Shown piece after piece: positions 42,807 through 51,525 of a DNA stretch of 64,000 nt. Below the pieces are notes generated by a model. The model did not search any database. It was not told the DNA's origin and saw only the letters and a program-made list of their open reading frames with translations. The stretch covers positions 1-64,000 of the forward strand of contig NZ_BKBA01000006.1 in the NCBI RefSeq assembly GCF_007992835.1. Reading direction: 5' to 3'. The position numbers and the translations under genes were made by a program. This DNA comes from Knoellia locipacati (GTDB taxonomy: Bacteria > Actinomycetota > Actinomycetes > Actinomycetales > Dermatophilaceae). Position 1 is the first letter of the stretch. Each line of letters opens with the position of its first letter.

Positions 42807-43669
42807 GGCACGACCTTGACGGTGACGGTGCCGGACAGGCTGCCGCCGGACCAGGTGGCCTTGACCGGGAGCTGGTAGGTGCCGGCCGGGCTGTCCTGGG
42901 GGTCGATGCGGACGCCGGCCGAGTCGGTGGCGCCGACAGGCAGGCTCGTGCCCTGTGACAGCCCGCCGAAGGCGCCGTCACCGGGGTAGACGACCTCGAA
43001 GCCGGCGGGCGGGGTGACCGTGACCCGGAAGGAGTCGAGTCCGGGAGCGTTGCCCTTGAAGGCGATCGCCACCCAGCTCGGGGCGCCCGACCTCACCTGC
43101 AGTGTCGGCGTCTGCAGCGTCACCGCAGGCCCGCTGCTCGGCGCGACCTGCAGGTTGATCGTCTCCTTGACCTTGCCGGAGTTCCCCGAGCAGTTGGTGA
43201 CGTTCTTGACGACGAGGTTGTCGGACTTCTTGAGGACCGCCGAGTCCTTGAGGCGGGTGAAGGTCGCCTCGAACTCCACCGGGTAGGTGCCGGCGCTCGT
43301 GGGCGCGGTGAGCCTGAAGGCCGTGTAGTCGGAGTTGGTCTCAGCCAGCGCGCTGTTGATGTAGAGCGACGAGAAGCTGCCCGTGTTGGTCGGGTGCGTG
43401 ACCGTGACGTCCTTGGACTTCGTGGTCACGCGCACGTCGCACATGTCGGTGCCGGCGGACCAGATCAGGCTGACCCAGCCCTGCTGGCCGACCTGGAACG
43501 AGGGCAGGGACCCCGTGAGGAGGGTGAGGTCGCCCTTGGTGTTGTTGGACGGGTCGTCACCGGGGTCCGAGGGATCGGCCGCTCGGGCGGCGAGCGGGGC
43601 GGCGGCGACGAGGGGCAGCAGGGCCAAGCTCGCCAGTGCTGCGAGGCGGCGGGGGCGACGGATACGCAC
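42803..43669 (-). CDS. Secreted beta-rich protein of unknown function
   Basis: 288 residues with a signal peptide (LASLALLPLVAAAPLAARA). The mature part resembles tandem immunoglobulin-like strands (AGTYPVEFEATF near 118 and AGTYQLPVKATWSGG near the end). One Cys pair is likely (TDMCDVR and VTNCSGN). No anchor is seen; it ends GTVTVKVVP. Coupled with the following lipoprotein gene, which suggests they work together at the surface. Confidence 0.65.
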   Translation of the reverse strand: MRIRRPRRLAALASLALLPLVAAAPLAARAADPSDPGDDPSNNTKGDLTLLTGSLPSFQVGQQGWVSLIWSAGTDMCDVRVTTKSKDVTVTHPTNTGSFSSLYINSALAETNSDYTAFRLTAPTSAGTYPVEFEATFTRLKDSAVLKKSDNLVVKNVTNCSGNSGKVKETINLQVAPSSGPAVTLQTPTLQVRSGAPSWVAIAFKGNAPGLDSFRVTVTPPAGFEVVYPGDGAFGGLSQGTSLPVGATDSAGVRIDPQDSPAGTYQLPVKATWSGGSLSGTVTVKVVP

Positions 43670-43792
43670 GAGGTCTCCGGGACAGGAGGGGCAGGAGCTA
43701 CAGGATAGGTGCGCACGCGCCGTTCGGCGCGGCGGAAGGAACCGAGGGCCTGCGTATGCCGTGGGCGCGCAGACGGTGTTCGTCGTGGGGTC

Positions 43793-44203
43793 TCAGGCCG
43801 GTGGCGTCGCAGCGCGCGCCGCGGCTTGGATGCGAGGGCACTCCTGCGCCATCGCGTCGGCGAGGGCCTTGGCGCCGGAGAGCGGGCGAACCATGACGGT
43901 GAACTCGGTGATGAGGCCGTCCTCGTTGGTCGTGATGAAGTCGCACCCGTTGACCGAGACCTCCCCCACCATCGCCTCGAACACGAGCGCGCTCCTGCTG
44001 CCCTCCTCGATGGTCGAGACGTAGCGGAAGTCGGTGAACACTCGGGCGACGCCGTCGAGGATCGCGGCCGTGATCGCCTTGCCGGGGTACGGCGTGAAGG
44101 CGACCGGGCTGGTGAACACGACGTCGTCGGCGAGCAGGGCGTCGACACCGTCGAGGGTGCCGGTGGCGATCGCGGACTCGACGAGCTCACGGAAGGCCTT
44201 CAT
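43793..44203 (-). CDS. SnoaL/NTF2-like fold protein
   Basis: 136 residues. A single cone-shaped NTF2-like domain: FRELVESAIATGTLDGVDAL, LADDVVFTSPVAFTPYPGK, then VNGCDFITTNEDGLITEFTV. GAGAACACCC before the start is a fair ribosome-binding site. Members include isomerases and many proteins of unknown role in lipid or steroid metabolism. No partner gene is evident. Confidence 0.82.
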   Translation of the reverse strand: MKAFRELVESAIATGTLDGVDALLADDVVFTSPVAFTPYPGKAITAAILDGVARVFTDFRYVSTIEEGSRSALVFEAMVGEVSVNGCDFITTNEDGLITEFTVMVRPLSGAKALADAMAQECPRIQAAARAATPPA

Positions 44204-44456
44204 GGGTGTTCTCCCTCAGCAGGGTGGGCTTCGTGCGGACGGGTCGAGTCTGCCCCCGGCGGTGTGCCGTGGACCTTGCGGCGCTCAGACAGGGGGCTCG
44301 TGATGTCCACGACAGGCCTGCGACCTGCGACAATGATGGTGTCGTCCCTCCGTCGTGGAGGGAACCCTCCCTGCTCAGGATTCTCGTGACCACCCCAAGC
44401 CCCTGCCTCCCGACGCCCGGCGCTGCCCCCGCCGCAGGCGCCACGGGACCCCGCTC

Positions 44457-45392
44457 GTGAACTACGGAAGCGGACTGCTGCTCAGCGACCGCTACCGCCT
44501 CGAGGACCTCATCGCCGAAGGTGGCATGGGTCAGATCTGGCGTGCCCTCGACGAGAGGCTGCAGCGACCCGTCGCCGTCAAGGTCCTGCGTCCCGGTGGA
44601 AGCGGCGACGAGACCTTCGTCGAGAGGTTCCGGGTCGAGGCGGTCAACTCCGCCGCGCTCCAGCACCCCAACATCGTCACCGTTCACGACTTCGGCGAGG
44701 GCGAGCACTCCGCCTTCCTCGTCATGGAGCTCATCGAGGGCCGGCCGCTCTCGACGGTCATCTCCGAGGAGGGCCCGTTGGCGCCCGACATGGCCACCGA
44801 GATCCTGCACCAGGCGGCGTCGGCCCTCCAGGCGGCCCACGAGGCCGGGGTCGTCCACCGCGACGTGAAGCCGGCGAACATCGTCGTCGACGACGACGGC
44901 TACGCGCGGCTGACCGACTTCGGCATCTCCAAGGCGATGTCGGGCTCTGCGCTCACCCAGACCGGCGAGATGCTCGGCACCGCCCACTACCTCGCGCCGG
45001 AGCAGGTCCAGGGCCGCCCGGCGACGCCCGCCAGCGACATCTATGCCCTGGCGGTCGTCGGGTTCGAGATGATCACCGGCGACCGTCCGTTCGCGGGTGA
45101 GTCGATGATCACCACGGCCCTCGCCCACGTTGGCCAGCCGGCGCCGGAGCTCCCGGACACCGTGCCCGAGCCCCTGCGGACCACCGTGCTGGCTGGTCTG
45201 GCCAAGCTGCCCGAGCAGCGACCCGCTGACGCTGCTGCCTTCGCCGCCGCCCTGCGGCTTCCGGCGGGGACCGCCCCCGAGCACCTCGTCGAGGGAGCCA
45301 AGTCCGCCGTCAGCCCCGTGGTGTCCGGTCTCCCCGACGGGATGTTCACGCCCTACCCGCCGTCCCGCGTCAACACCGCCCAGGACGCCTGA
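44457..45392 (+). CDS. Soluble Ser/Thr protein kinase
   Basis: 311 residues from GTG 44457, placed just before the kinase fold. Gly loop IAEGGMGQIW, ATP-lysine K42 (VAVKVLRP), catalytic HRDVKPAN (144-151), DFG 164-166 and the GTAHYLAPEQ activation end are all intact. No membrane helix or PASTA domain follows; a short Pro-rich tail ends the protein. It therefore differs from PknB. Targets unknown. No phosphatase or FHA gene is adjacent. Confidence 0.9.
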   Translation: MNYGSGLLLSDRYRLEDLIAEGGMGQIWRALDERLQRPVAVKVLRPGGSGDETFVERFRVEAVNSAALQHPNIVTVHDFGEGEHSAFLVMELIEGRPLSTVISEEGPLAPDMATEILHQAASALQAAHEAGVVHRDVKPANIVVDDDGYARLTDFGISKAMSGSALTQTGEMLGTAHYLAPEQVQGRPATPASDIYALAVVGFEMITGDRPFAGESMITTALAHVGQPAPELPDTVPEPLRTTVLAGLAKLPEQRPADAAAFAAALRLPAGTAPEHLVEGAKSAVSPVVSGLPDGMFTPYPPSRVNTAQDA

Positions 45393-45489
45393 CCCCTCGC
45401 GATCTGCGCCCTCGCCTGACCCCCGCCTGACCCTCACCTGTCCCGCGATCCGGGGGCCACGGCATACGCCACGTCTGAAAGGGTGAGAC

Positions 45490-46728
45490 GTGAGCACGAT
45501 CGTCATCGGTGGCGGGATCATCGGCCTGACCACGGCGTACCACCTCGCCCGTGAGGGACGACCGGTGACCGTCGTCGACGCTCGCACGTGCGGGCAGGGC
45601 GCGTCCGATGTCAACGCGGGGTGGGTGGTGCCTGCGGTGAGCGGGCCCGTGCCCGCGCCGGGCATGGTGCTGTCATCGCTCAAGTGGATGCTGCGCCGGG
45701 ACAGCCCGCTGGCGATCAGGCCGTCGGTGCGGCCCGAGGTCGTGCGCTTCATGCTCGGCATGGCGCGGCACTCGAACGCGCGCGACTACCGCCGCGGGTT
45801 CGAGGCGCACCTGCGGCTGGCGGCCGGCAGCATGGAGATGTTCGACGAGTACCGCGCCGACGGGCTCGAGTTCGAGATGCAGGGCACCGGGCTGCTGCTG
45901 GCCTTCCTCGATGAGGCTCGTCTGGAGCACTACGCCGAGGACCTCGAGCTGGTTGCGGAGCACGGCATCGAGTCGCGTGTCCTGCACGGCGACGCCGTGC
46001 GTGAGCACGAGCCGCTGCTGACGGACCAGGTCAGTGGAGGAATCCACTTCCCGGGCGAGCGGTACGTCGACCCGGGGGCCCTGGTGTCGGCACTGTTGAC
46101 ACGACTGGCGGCTCTGGGGGTCGACGTCGTCGAGGACGCACCCATCGACGACGTGGTGGTGCGCGGGGACCGGGTCGTGGGCCTGTCCTCGCGTGGGCGG
46201 AGGTTCGAGAGCGACACCGTCGTGCTGGCAGCGGGGGCCTGGACCGGGGTGCTGTCGCGGCTGTTCGGCGAGCCGCTGCCGGTGCGGTCGGGCAAGGGGT
46301 ACTCGATCGACGCGGCTCCGCTGGCGCTGCGCAGTGCCCTGAGTCTGTCGGAGGTCAAGGTGGCCGTCACGCCTCTCGACGGGCGGCTCAGGCTGGCAGG
46401 GACGATGGAGTTCGGCGGGCTGGACGAGACCGTCGATGCCAGGCGCGTCGCGGCGATCAGGCGGGGCCCGACGGCATACTTCCGCGGTTGGTCACCGGAC
46501 GCACCGATGTCGGCGGCACGGGCCGGGATGCGGCCCGTCACCCCGGACGGGCTGCCCGTCATCGGTCGGCTGGGCCGGCTGGAGAACGCGTACGTCGCCA
46601 CCGGGCACGGGATGCTCGGCGTGACGCTCGCTCCGGGCACCGCGGCGGCGCTGACCGAGCTGATTGTGCGCGGGGTGGCGGTGCCGGCGCTGGAGCTGTT
46701 CGGCACGGGCCGGTTCCGGCGGCGGTGA
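45490..46728 (+). CDS. D-amino acid dehydrogenase-like FAD oxidoreductase (DadA family)
   Basis: 412 residues from GTG 45490. The FAD-binding GGGIIGLTTAYHLAREG is at residues 7-23, with the VVDA acid at the end of strand 2. RSGKGYSIDAAPL and the C-terminal MRPVTPDGLPVIGRL, then ATGHGMLGVTLAPGTA, are DAO/DadA signatures. It probably oxidatively deaminates D-amino acids and passes electrons to the membrane chain. Confidence 0.88.
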   Translation: MSTIVIGGGIIGLTTAYHLAREGRPVTVVDARTCGQGASDVNAGWVVPAVSGPVPAPGMVLSSLKWMLRRDSPLAIRPSVRPEVVRFMLGMARHSNARDYRRGFEAHLRLAAGSMEMFDEYRADGLEFEMQGTGLLLAFLDEARLEHYAEDLELVAEHGIESRVLHGDAVREHEPLLTDQVSGGIHFPGERYVDPGALVSALLTRLAALGVDVVEDAPIDDVVVRGDRVVGLSSRGRRFESDTVVLAAGAWTGVLSRLFGEPLPVRSGKGYSIDAAPLALRSALSLSEVKVAVTPLDGRLRLAGTMEFGGLDETVDARRVAAIRRGPTAYFRGWSPDAPMSAARAGMRPVTPDGLPVIGRLGRLENAYVATGHGMLGVTLAPGTAAALTELIVRGVAVPALELFGTGRFRRR

Positions 46729-46838
46729 CGGCGGCCCCGCCGCAGGAGCACGGCCCTCGACGGTGCCCAGGTGACGGCGTCATTGCCCGCTTCGCAAACC
46801 CCTCGAGCAAAGTGGGGTCGGAGCCGAGGTCCGCGCCC

Positions 46839-46844
46839 TAGTGT
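46839..46844 (+). promoter_or_regulatory. -10 hexamer, leaderless start
   Basis: TAGTGT is seven bases before ATG 46852. Confidence 0.4.
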
Positions 46845-46851
46845 CTGGCCC

Positions 46852-47637
46852 ATGGATTCCAGGGCTCGTGCCGGCGGGTGCCTGATGCTCGTCGCCATCG
46901 CGCTCTTCGCGTGGGCCGGCCTCGGCGTGGGTCAGAGCCGCCCGGGGGCACCTGTGATCCTGGCGAGTCTGCAGTACTTCACCAATCACCCCGAGCTGCC
47001 CGCCGAGATCTCGGTGGGCTACGTCCCGGGATCCTCGGAGGCCCTGCACGCCAGACTCAGTGTCGCGATCCCGGCCAATGCGCCCGCGAACTACACCTGG
47101 TTGCTCGCCGGTCACGGGGCGACGCGCTTCGTCCAGGCCGGCTCAGCCGGGGGTGTGCCGACGACTGAGGGATGCACGAACAGCTCGGCCGCTGGTCTGG
47201 GATCGGTGATCACGGGCAACCGGGAGGAAGCGACCTTCGTGGGGTCTGGTGAGGCGGCGACGGGCGACTTCGCGTGGGACGTCGACTTCCCGGACAACCA
47301 CCCGATTCGCAGCTTCGAGTCGTACACCCTGAACCTGGGGTCGTTCGGGGGCTTTCCCGGGAGCGTGACGTGCGTCGACAAACCTGCGTTGGTTGCGGCC
47401 GGCACCTACGGCGTGACGCTGGAGCTGCCTGAGGGTGATGCGCTCACGCAGTGGAATCCGCCCCCGACGGTGGATCTCAAACGCTTCGTCACCTGGACCG
47501 CACCGACGACGTACGTCCAGGCCGTCGCCGATGACGCGTCGGGCAAGCGACTCAACCTTCTCTTCCAGGCGATCGCGGGGATCTTGGCAGCAGCTGGACT
47601 GGGCTTGCTCCTCCCCGCCTCATGGGTACGCGTGTAG
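46852..47637 (+). CDS. Membrane-anchored extracytoplasmic protein, unknown
   Basis: 261 residues. One hydrophobic helix near each end (about 10-28 and 240-257, LFQAIAGILAAAGLGLLLP) with an extracytoplasmic domain between. Two Cys lie in that domain (TTEGCTNSS and SVTCVDKP). It has a higher share of A/T-ending codons than neighbours to the left, so it may itself be recently acquired. No family recognised. It is the last gene before the integrated element; 47638-47806 holds no gene. Confidence 0.6.
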   Translation: MDSRARAGGCLMLVAIALFAWAGLGVGQSRPGAPVILASLQYFTNHPELPAEISVGYVPGSSEALHARLSVAIPANAPANYTWLLAGHGATRFVQAGSAGGVPTTEGCTNSSAAGLGSVITGNREEATFVGSGEAATGDFAWDVDFPDNHPIRSFESYTLNLGSFGGFPGSVTCVDKPALVAAGTYGVTLELPEGDALTQWNPPPTVDLKRFVTWTAPTTYVQAVADDASGKRLNLLFQAIAGILAAAGLGLLLPASWVRV

Positions 47638-47806
47638 AGGGCACCGTGTGTGGACGCCCGGTGGCCACTGGTGGCCAGGCCGGCTCAGCGGCTGGACATC
47701 TCCGCGACGGGGAGGGCCGGAAACACTCCACCGGAGGGCGCTCGCTGGTGAAAGTGCACCACGAGTGCCTTCCTGCCCGTCCCCAGCAGCGCTCGAAGAA
47801 CTGAGA

Positions 47807-47851
47807 TGGAGCCGGTGACGGGAATCGAACCCGCGTGTCCAGCTTGGGAAT
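47807..47851 (-). repeat. tRNA-Gly(CCC) 3' fragment, attachment site of the element
   Basis: On the minus strand the bases read: anticodon loop TTCCCAA (47850-47844), 3' anticodon stem GCTGG, a T arm with GGTTCGATTCC, acceptor 3' strand CACCGGC, discriminator T and CCA (47809-47807). Upstream of the loop there is no CCAGC to pair with GCTGG and no D arm, so the gene is cut at the anticodon loop. Elements that integrate into tRNA 3' ends leave exactly such a fragment at one end. It cannot make a tRNA. Confidence 0.88.
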
Positions 47852-48032
47852 CTATTGAGACCACGCGCGAGCACGTGTCATACGCTCAATCGACTGCCCT
47901 CTACCGCCCCTCGTCGCCCCCTCCCTACCGTCACTTATGGTCCGTGCGTGGCCCGGCCTATAGGCGTCGCGCCTCCCAACCGCGCTGTCTCCCACATAGG
48001 ACGGCCCGCTGCGGAGAAGACCTGGCCGAGCC

Positions 48033-48064
48033 TTCTTGGGAAAATCCCAAGAACAGGGTACGGT
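48033..48064 (+). promoter_or_regulatory. Operator palindrome and leaderless promoter of the XRE-ImmA gene
   Basis: TTCTTGGGA (48033-48041) and TCCCAAGAA (48045-48053) flank AAA, a perfect 21-base palindrome. TACGGT (48059-48064) is a -10 element seven bases before ATG 48072. The operator lies in the -35/-10 spacer, so a bound repressor would block its own promoter. Confidence 0.65.
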
Positions 48065-48071
48065 CTGGGTA

Positions 48072-49163
48072 ATGGATGAGGGGATTGGTAAGCGCGTAGC
48101 CGATTCGATGCCCGAAGGTCTGCGGCAGATGGAACTCGCTGCTCGTGTCGGGATGACGCCGGACGCCCTGTCTCGCGCACTAAGCGGAGGGCGTGCGTTC
48201 TCATCGATTGAGATCGCTCAGGTCGCAGAAGTGCTATCGGCCGACTTGCACTGGCTGATCACGGGTGAGCCTGACCCGCACCGGCTGCTGGTGGCCGCTC
48301 GGCACACGTTCGATGCCGACTCGAAGACGCGCTCAGTGCCCAGCTGGCCGAGGGACTCTGAGGTCCTTGAAGACATCGGGATGATCTACCGACAAGCAAC
48401 GGCTGCGATGGCGTCGTCGGAAGGTTCAACGCTTCCGACGTCTCCGGACGCGCTACGAACGGCTCTAGGTGAAGGTTTTGTTCGCCGGTTCGCTGATCTC
48501 CTCGAGGCGAATCTCGCAGTGGACGTGGTGCGTGTCGCCGGACTAACCACGGCCTACTCCTTCACGGTGAACCACCGAATGGTCATAGCCCTCCCGTCCA
48601 CGGGCAACTGGTTCTGGGAGAACTGGTCGATGGCCCACGAGTACTGTCACCTTGCGAAGGGCCACCACGAGGCGGGTATCGCCGACGAGGCGGAGGCGAA
48701 TGCCTTTGCTGCAGAGTTGCTTCTTCCAGCTGCCGCGATGAGGGAGATGGACTGGACGGAGGTCCAAGCCCCACAGCTTGCCACTCGGGTTTGGGACTGG
48801 GGCATATCGACGGATGCCCTTGCGAAGCGACTGCAGGCCCTGAACATCCCGCGGTCGCCTTTGGTCGATGGACTCCTCGGCAAGAAGACCCAGGCGCTGC
48901 TGCGTCACCACTGGAGGCAGCCTGAAACCGAGACAGGTGACGCCATCACACTTCGGATGGATGCTGCTGCCGCAAGGCGATTTCCCGTAACGGTCCAAGA
49001 TGCGCACTTGGCGTTGATCGCAGATGGGCGCACACCCAAGACAGGCCTAGCGTGGATGCTCGGTGTGCCAGCCGACGACCTCGATGTCGAAGTTCCAGTC
49101 CCCGAAACCGTTGCGGTTGAGGATCTATTGGCCGATCTGCGGACGTCACCGGAGGGCTCTTGA
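48072..49163 (+). CDS. XRE regulator fused to ImmA/IrrE-type metallopeptidase
   Basis: 363 residues. The N-terminal helix-turn-helix (about 15-60) has LRQMELAARVGMTPDALSRA. The C-terminal zinc peptidase has MAHEYCHLAKGHHE with HExxH at 189-193 and a likely third ligand in DEAEANAFAAELLLP. Such fusions are cI/ImmR-like switches of ICEs and antitoxins of type II systems; stress makes the peptidase remove the repressor. The next gene, a PIN-like protein, overlaps by four bases (TTGA). The position at the end of the element fits either maintenance or life-cycle control. Confidence 0.88.
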   Translation: MDEGIGKRVADSMPEGLRQMELAARVGMTPDALSRALSGGRAFSSIEIAQVAEVLSADLHWLITGEPDPHRLLVAARHTFDADSKTRSVPSWPRDSEVLEDIGMIYRQATAAMASSEGSTLPTSPDALRTALGEGFVRRFADLLEANLAVDVVRVAGLTTAYSFTVNHRMVIALPSTGNWFWENWSMAHEYCHLAKGHHEAGIADEAEANAFAAELLLPAAAMREMDWTEVQAPQLATRVWDWGISTDALAKRLQALNIPRSPLVDGLLGKKTQALLRHHWRQPETETGDAITLRMDAAAARRFPVTVQDAHLALIADGRTPKTGLAWMLGVPADDLDVEVPVPETVAVEDLLADLRTSPEGS

Positions 49164-49705
49164 GTCGGTTCTTCTTCGCCGACAACACGGTACTAGTTAA
49201 TTTTGGCATCCTGGATCGGCTTGAGCTCCTGGGGAAGTTACTCAATGACAAAGGGCGCTGGTGCGCGACCGTCGCTCAAGAATGTGACGCCTCCGCGGGG
49301 GTTGAAGGGCTGGGGGTTCTGGGGAAAGCCGGGGCAGTCTTCGGCGAGCCGGAACGACCAACGCCGGCGGAACTGATCGATACGCGGGTATTGCGCGATC
49401 GCATGGCTTCGCCAGGAGATCATCGGTTCGCCCATCTCGGCGAGGCGGAGACTGTGGCGATCATGACGCGTCGGTTTGCGACAAGCTACTTCGTAACCGA
49501 CGACGTAGGTGCAGCAACCATCGCCGCGGCCGAAGGTCTCAGAGTCCTGAACACCTGGGATCTGCTGCGTGCGTTAGTCCGCTCTGGTCTGTTGGCGCGC
49601 GAAGATCTTTGGACCGACCTCGAGGCGTTAACCAGCGCCGGCCGTGGCCGCCCTCCAGGTGTGTACGGCTACAAGTCATTCAGGACATGGGTCGACCCTG
49701 CTTAG
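49160..49705 (+). CDS. PIN-like nuclease domain protein, probable toxin partner
   Basis: 181 residues from TTG 49160 overlapping the XRE-ImmA stop. The first strand FFFADNTVLVNFGIL places a conserved Asp at 8. GEAETVAIM supplies the central Glu and FVTDDVGAATIAAAEGLRVL the later Asp pair, the layout of PIN/DUF3368-type RNases. The start cannot be later, because the Asp strand begins at once. With the upstream gene it forms a likely toxin-antitoxin pair that would stabilise the element. Confidence 0.75.
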   Translation: MSRFFFADNTVLVNFGILDRLELLGKLLNDKGRWCATVAQECDASAGVEGLGVLGKAGAVFGEPERPTPAELIDTRVLRDRMASPGDHRFAHLGEAETVAIMTRRFATSYFVTDDVGAATIAAAEGLRVLNTWDLLRALVRSGLLAREDLWTDLEALTSAGRGRPPGVYGYKSFRTWVDPA

Positions 49706-49787
49706 ACCTTGATGGTCCGCCGAGGACGGCGCGCCAGCGCCGCCCGCAGGCGGAACGGCGCGAAGCGGCGCCTTGATCCATAAGAGG

Positions 49788-50153
49788 TCATTTCAGCAAC
49801 GGCTCCTGGGGAGCCCCGGTACTCCGTGGGGTGAAGTGAGGCCGTGACCGTGAGTCCCGATAGTGCATTGAGACCTGGCCGCGCGGACTGCGGCAATAGC
49901 GGACGTTCGAAGGGACCACGCGGCGCCTCTGACGCCCGTCCTTACCCGCTCCCCCAAGCGACCACAACAAGCAACAGAGCACCAGCCAGGACCAGGGAAG
50001 GCCCCGCGAAAAACCGGTCCACGAAACAGGGCGGAAGGTTCCATCCAAAGGGCCGTTGCCGGCCCTGTCAGCCTCTGAGCGAGAGATATCGCGAAGGACG
50101 CCGACGCCCAAGAAGAGGACCGCTGCGATCAAGACCGCATCCTGAACCGTCAT
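49788..50153 (-). CDS. Small membrane protein, unknown
   Basis: 121 residues from ATG 50153, with AGGAGG nine bases upstream. It begins MTVQDAVLIAAVLFLGVGVL, a membrane helix, and has a second (SWLVLCCLLWSLGG) followed by a basic tail. The Shine-Dalgarno is the main support; the tail looks poorly conserved and could be out of frame. Antisense to nothing else supported. Confidence 0.45.
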   Translation of the reverse strand: MTVQDAVLIAAVLFLGVGVLRDISRSEADRAGNGPLDGTFRPVSWTGFSRGLPWSWLVLCCLLWSLGGAGKDGRQRRRVVPSNVRYCRSPRGQVSMHYRDSRSRPHFTPRSTGAPQEPLLK

Positions 50154-50369
50154 CGCTTCGTTCCTCCTAGCCTCACTTGAAGATCGTACGTAACGCGGCA
50201 GTTGAGGCGCGCTTGCTAAATCGCCGCGGGCGGACCTCGTGCGTCGCACGAGCGGTACCAGCCTGAGTTCTAATGAGACCCGGGTGCCCGAGGCGGGACC
50301 ACGGGTGCTTCCCGCATCACTGGTTTGGGGCGGAGCCGCGACCTTCGTGCAGTGGCGACAGGAGAAGAC

Positions 50370-51437
50370 ATGACAACTGAACCCTTCGAAGCAGCTTGGC
50401 ACCGATGGGAGCGGGCGCGTGTCCACATGATCGAAGCCGTTGGTGTGTGGAACGACTTCATCGCCGATCACGACGCGTTCGACTTTTCCCTCGACGGCGA
50501 CGGAACCGGCGTATATGTCCTGCGGGTCTTGCAACACCGACAGGTGCCCTCCGACCTGGCCCTCGCGCTGGGTGAATGGCTATACAACCTTCGCTCCTGC
50601 CTCGACTACGTCGTATGGGCGACGGCTTCCTACGTCGCCGGCCAGGTGCCCCCGCCGAACGAAGGAGTGCTGCAGTATCCGATCTACGACGAAGAATCCG
50701 CATGGAAGAAAAACCAGTACCGCCTCAAGGGACTCCATCCGCATCACCGGGAGATGCTCCTGACGATGCAACCGTTCAACAGCGACCCCGACGCGAACTA
50801 CCTGGGCTGGATCAATCGACTCGCTCGTATAGACCGCCACCGAACGCTAGTCACGGGAGCCGCTCGCATCGCCCAACTCGATCCCGTCCTGCAAGTCCCG
50901 GACAAGGCTGAAACCAACCTGGAATGGGGTGAGCGAACCGTCGTCGACGGCCACGCGGACGTGCTGCGGGTGACAGTGCGGCCCTACCGGCCGGGCATGG
51001 ATGTCAGGGTCAACCCCCGGGTCGGAATCGACCCAGAAATTGAAGAGTGGTCGCGCTCGCCCTTCTGGGCCCGATGGCCCTTCGACGATCGACTGAAGAT
51101 GATTCAGGTGTTCGTCGCGGGTGAGATCGCAACGTATGAGTACGACTGCACCGGCGGCGGGCGCAAACCGGACATGGTGACGGAGGGCTTCCGTGCCGAG
51201 AGCGATGCCCGACGCGGCCCAGTCTCACGACTGGCTCGGAATCGCCGCCCAGTCGAATGGGAACCAGCCAGGCCCGCCAAGCGCAGCACGCGTGAGCGGT
51301 TCGAAGGGGTCGACTTCCCCTCCCACGGGGCCGGTCCCAAGGACGCAGCCGCGCCGCGAACGGGACAGTCATCTGACAACGGGTGGACTCGCTCCCAGCG
51401 CCGGCTATGCCATTGGCCCTGTCGGTGTGCATGTTGA
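50370..51437 (+). CDS. Conserved-type hypothetical protein with helical LxNLRSxLDY motif
   Basis: 355 residues, GGAGAAG before ATG 50370. A helical core contains LALALGEWLYNLRSCLDYVVW, a motif seen in a group of actinobacterial and phage hypothetical proteins. A region rich in Trp and charged residues follows (FWARWPFDDRLKMIQVFVAG). The C-terminal 60 residues are Arg/Pro-rich and may be read-through of a shorter ancestor. No catalytic motif is recognised. A HEPN-like helical bundle is possible but unproven. Confidence 0.6.
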   Translation: MTTEPFEAAWHRWERARVHMIEAVGVWNDFIADHDAFDFSLDGDGTGVYVLRVLQHRQVPSDLALALGEWLYNLRSCLDYVVWATASYVAGQVPPPNEGVLQYPIYDEESAWKKNQYRLKGLHPHHREMLLTMQPFNSDPDANYLGWINRLARIDRHRTLVTGAARIAQLDPVLQVPDKAETNLEWGERTVVDGHADVLRVTVRPYRPGMDVRVNPRVGIDPEIEEWSRSPFWARWPFDDRLKMIQVFVAGEIATYEYDCTGGGRKPDMVTEGFRAESDARRGPVSRLARNRRPVEWEPARPAKRSTRERFEGVDFPSHGAGPKDAAAPRTGQSSDNGWTRSQRRLCHWPCRCAC

Positions 51438-51525
51438 GGCGTTCCTACCGAACCCCGCCCGTCAGCGGCGCGCGCCGATAGCGCAGTTCGCGGTCGCAGC
51501 GCTCTACGCGGCAATTGCGGACGTT

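Noticed and set aside
47807-47880. A complete tRNA gene at the element boundary
   Set aside because: There is no 5' anticodon stem, D arm or 5' acceptor strand.
48036-48071. TTG at 48036 as start of the XRE-ImmA gene
   Set aside because: It lies inside the operator and upstream of the -10 hexamer; ATG 48072 fits the leaderless pattern.
47806-48072. Small plus-strand frames across the tRNA fragment and operator
   Set aside because: They read through tRNA sequence and a regulatory palindrome, with no ribosome-binding site.
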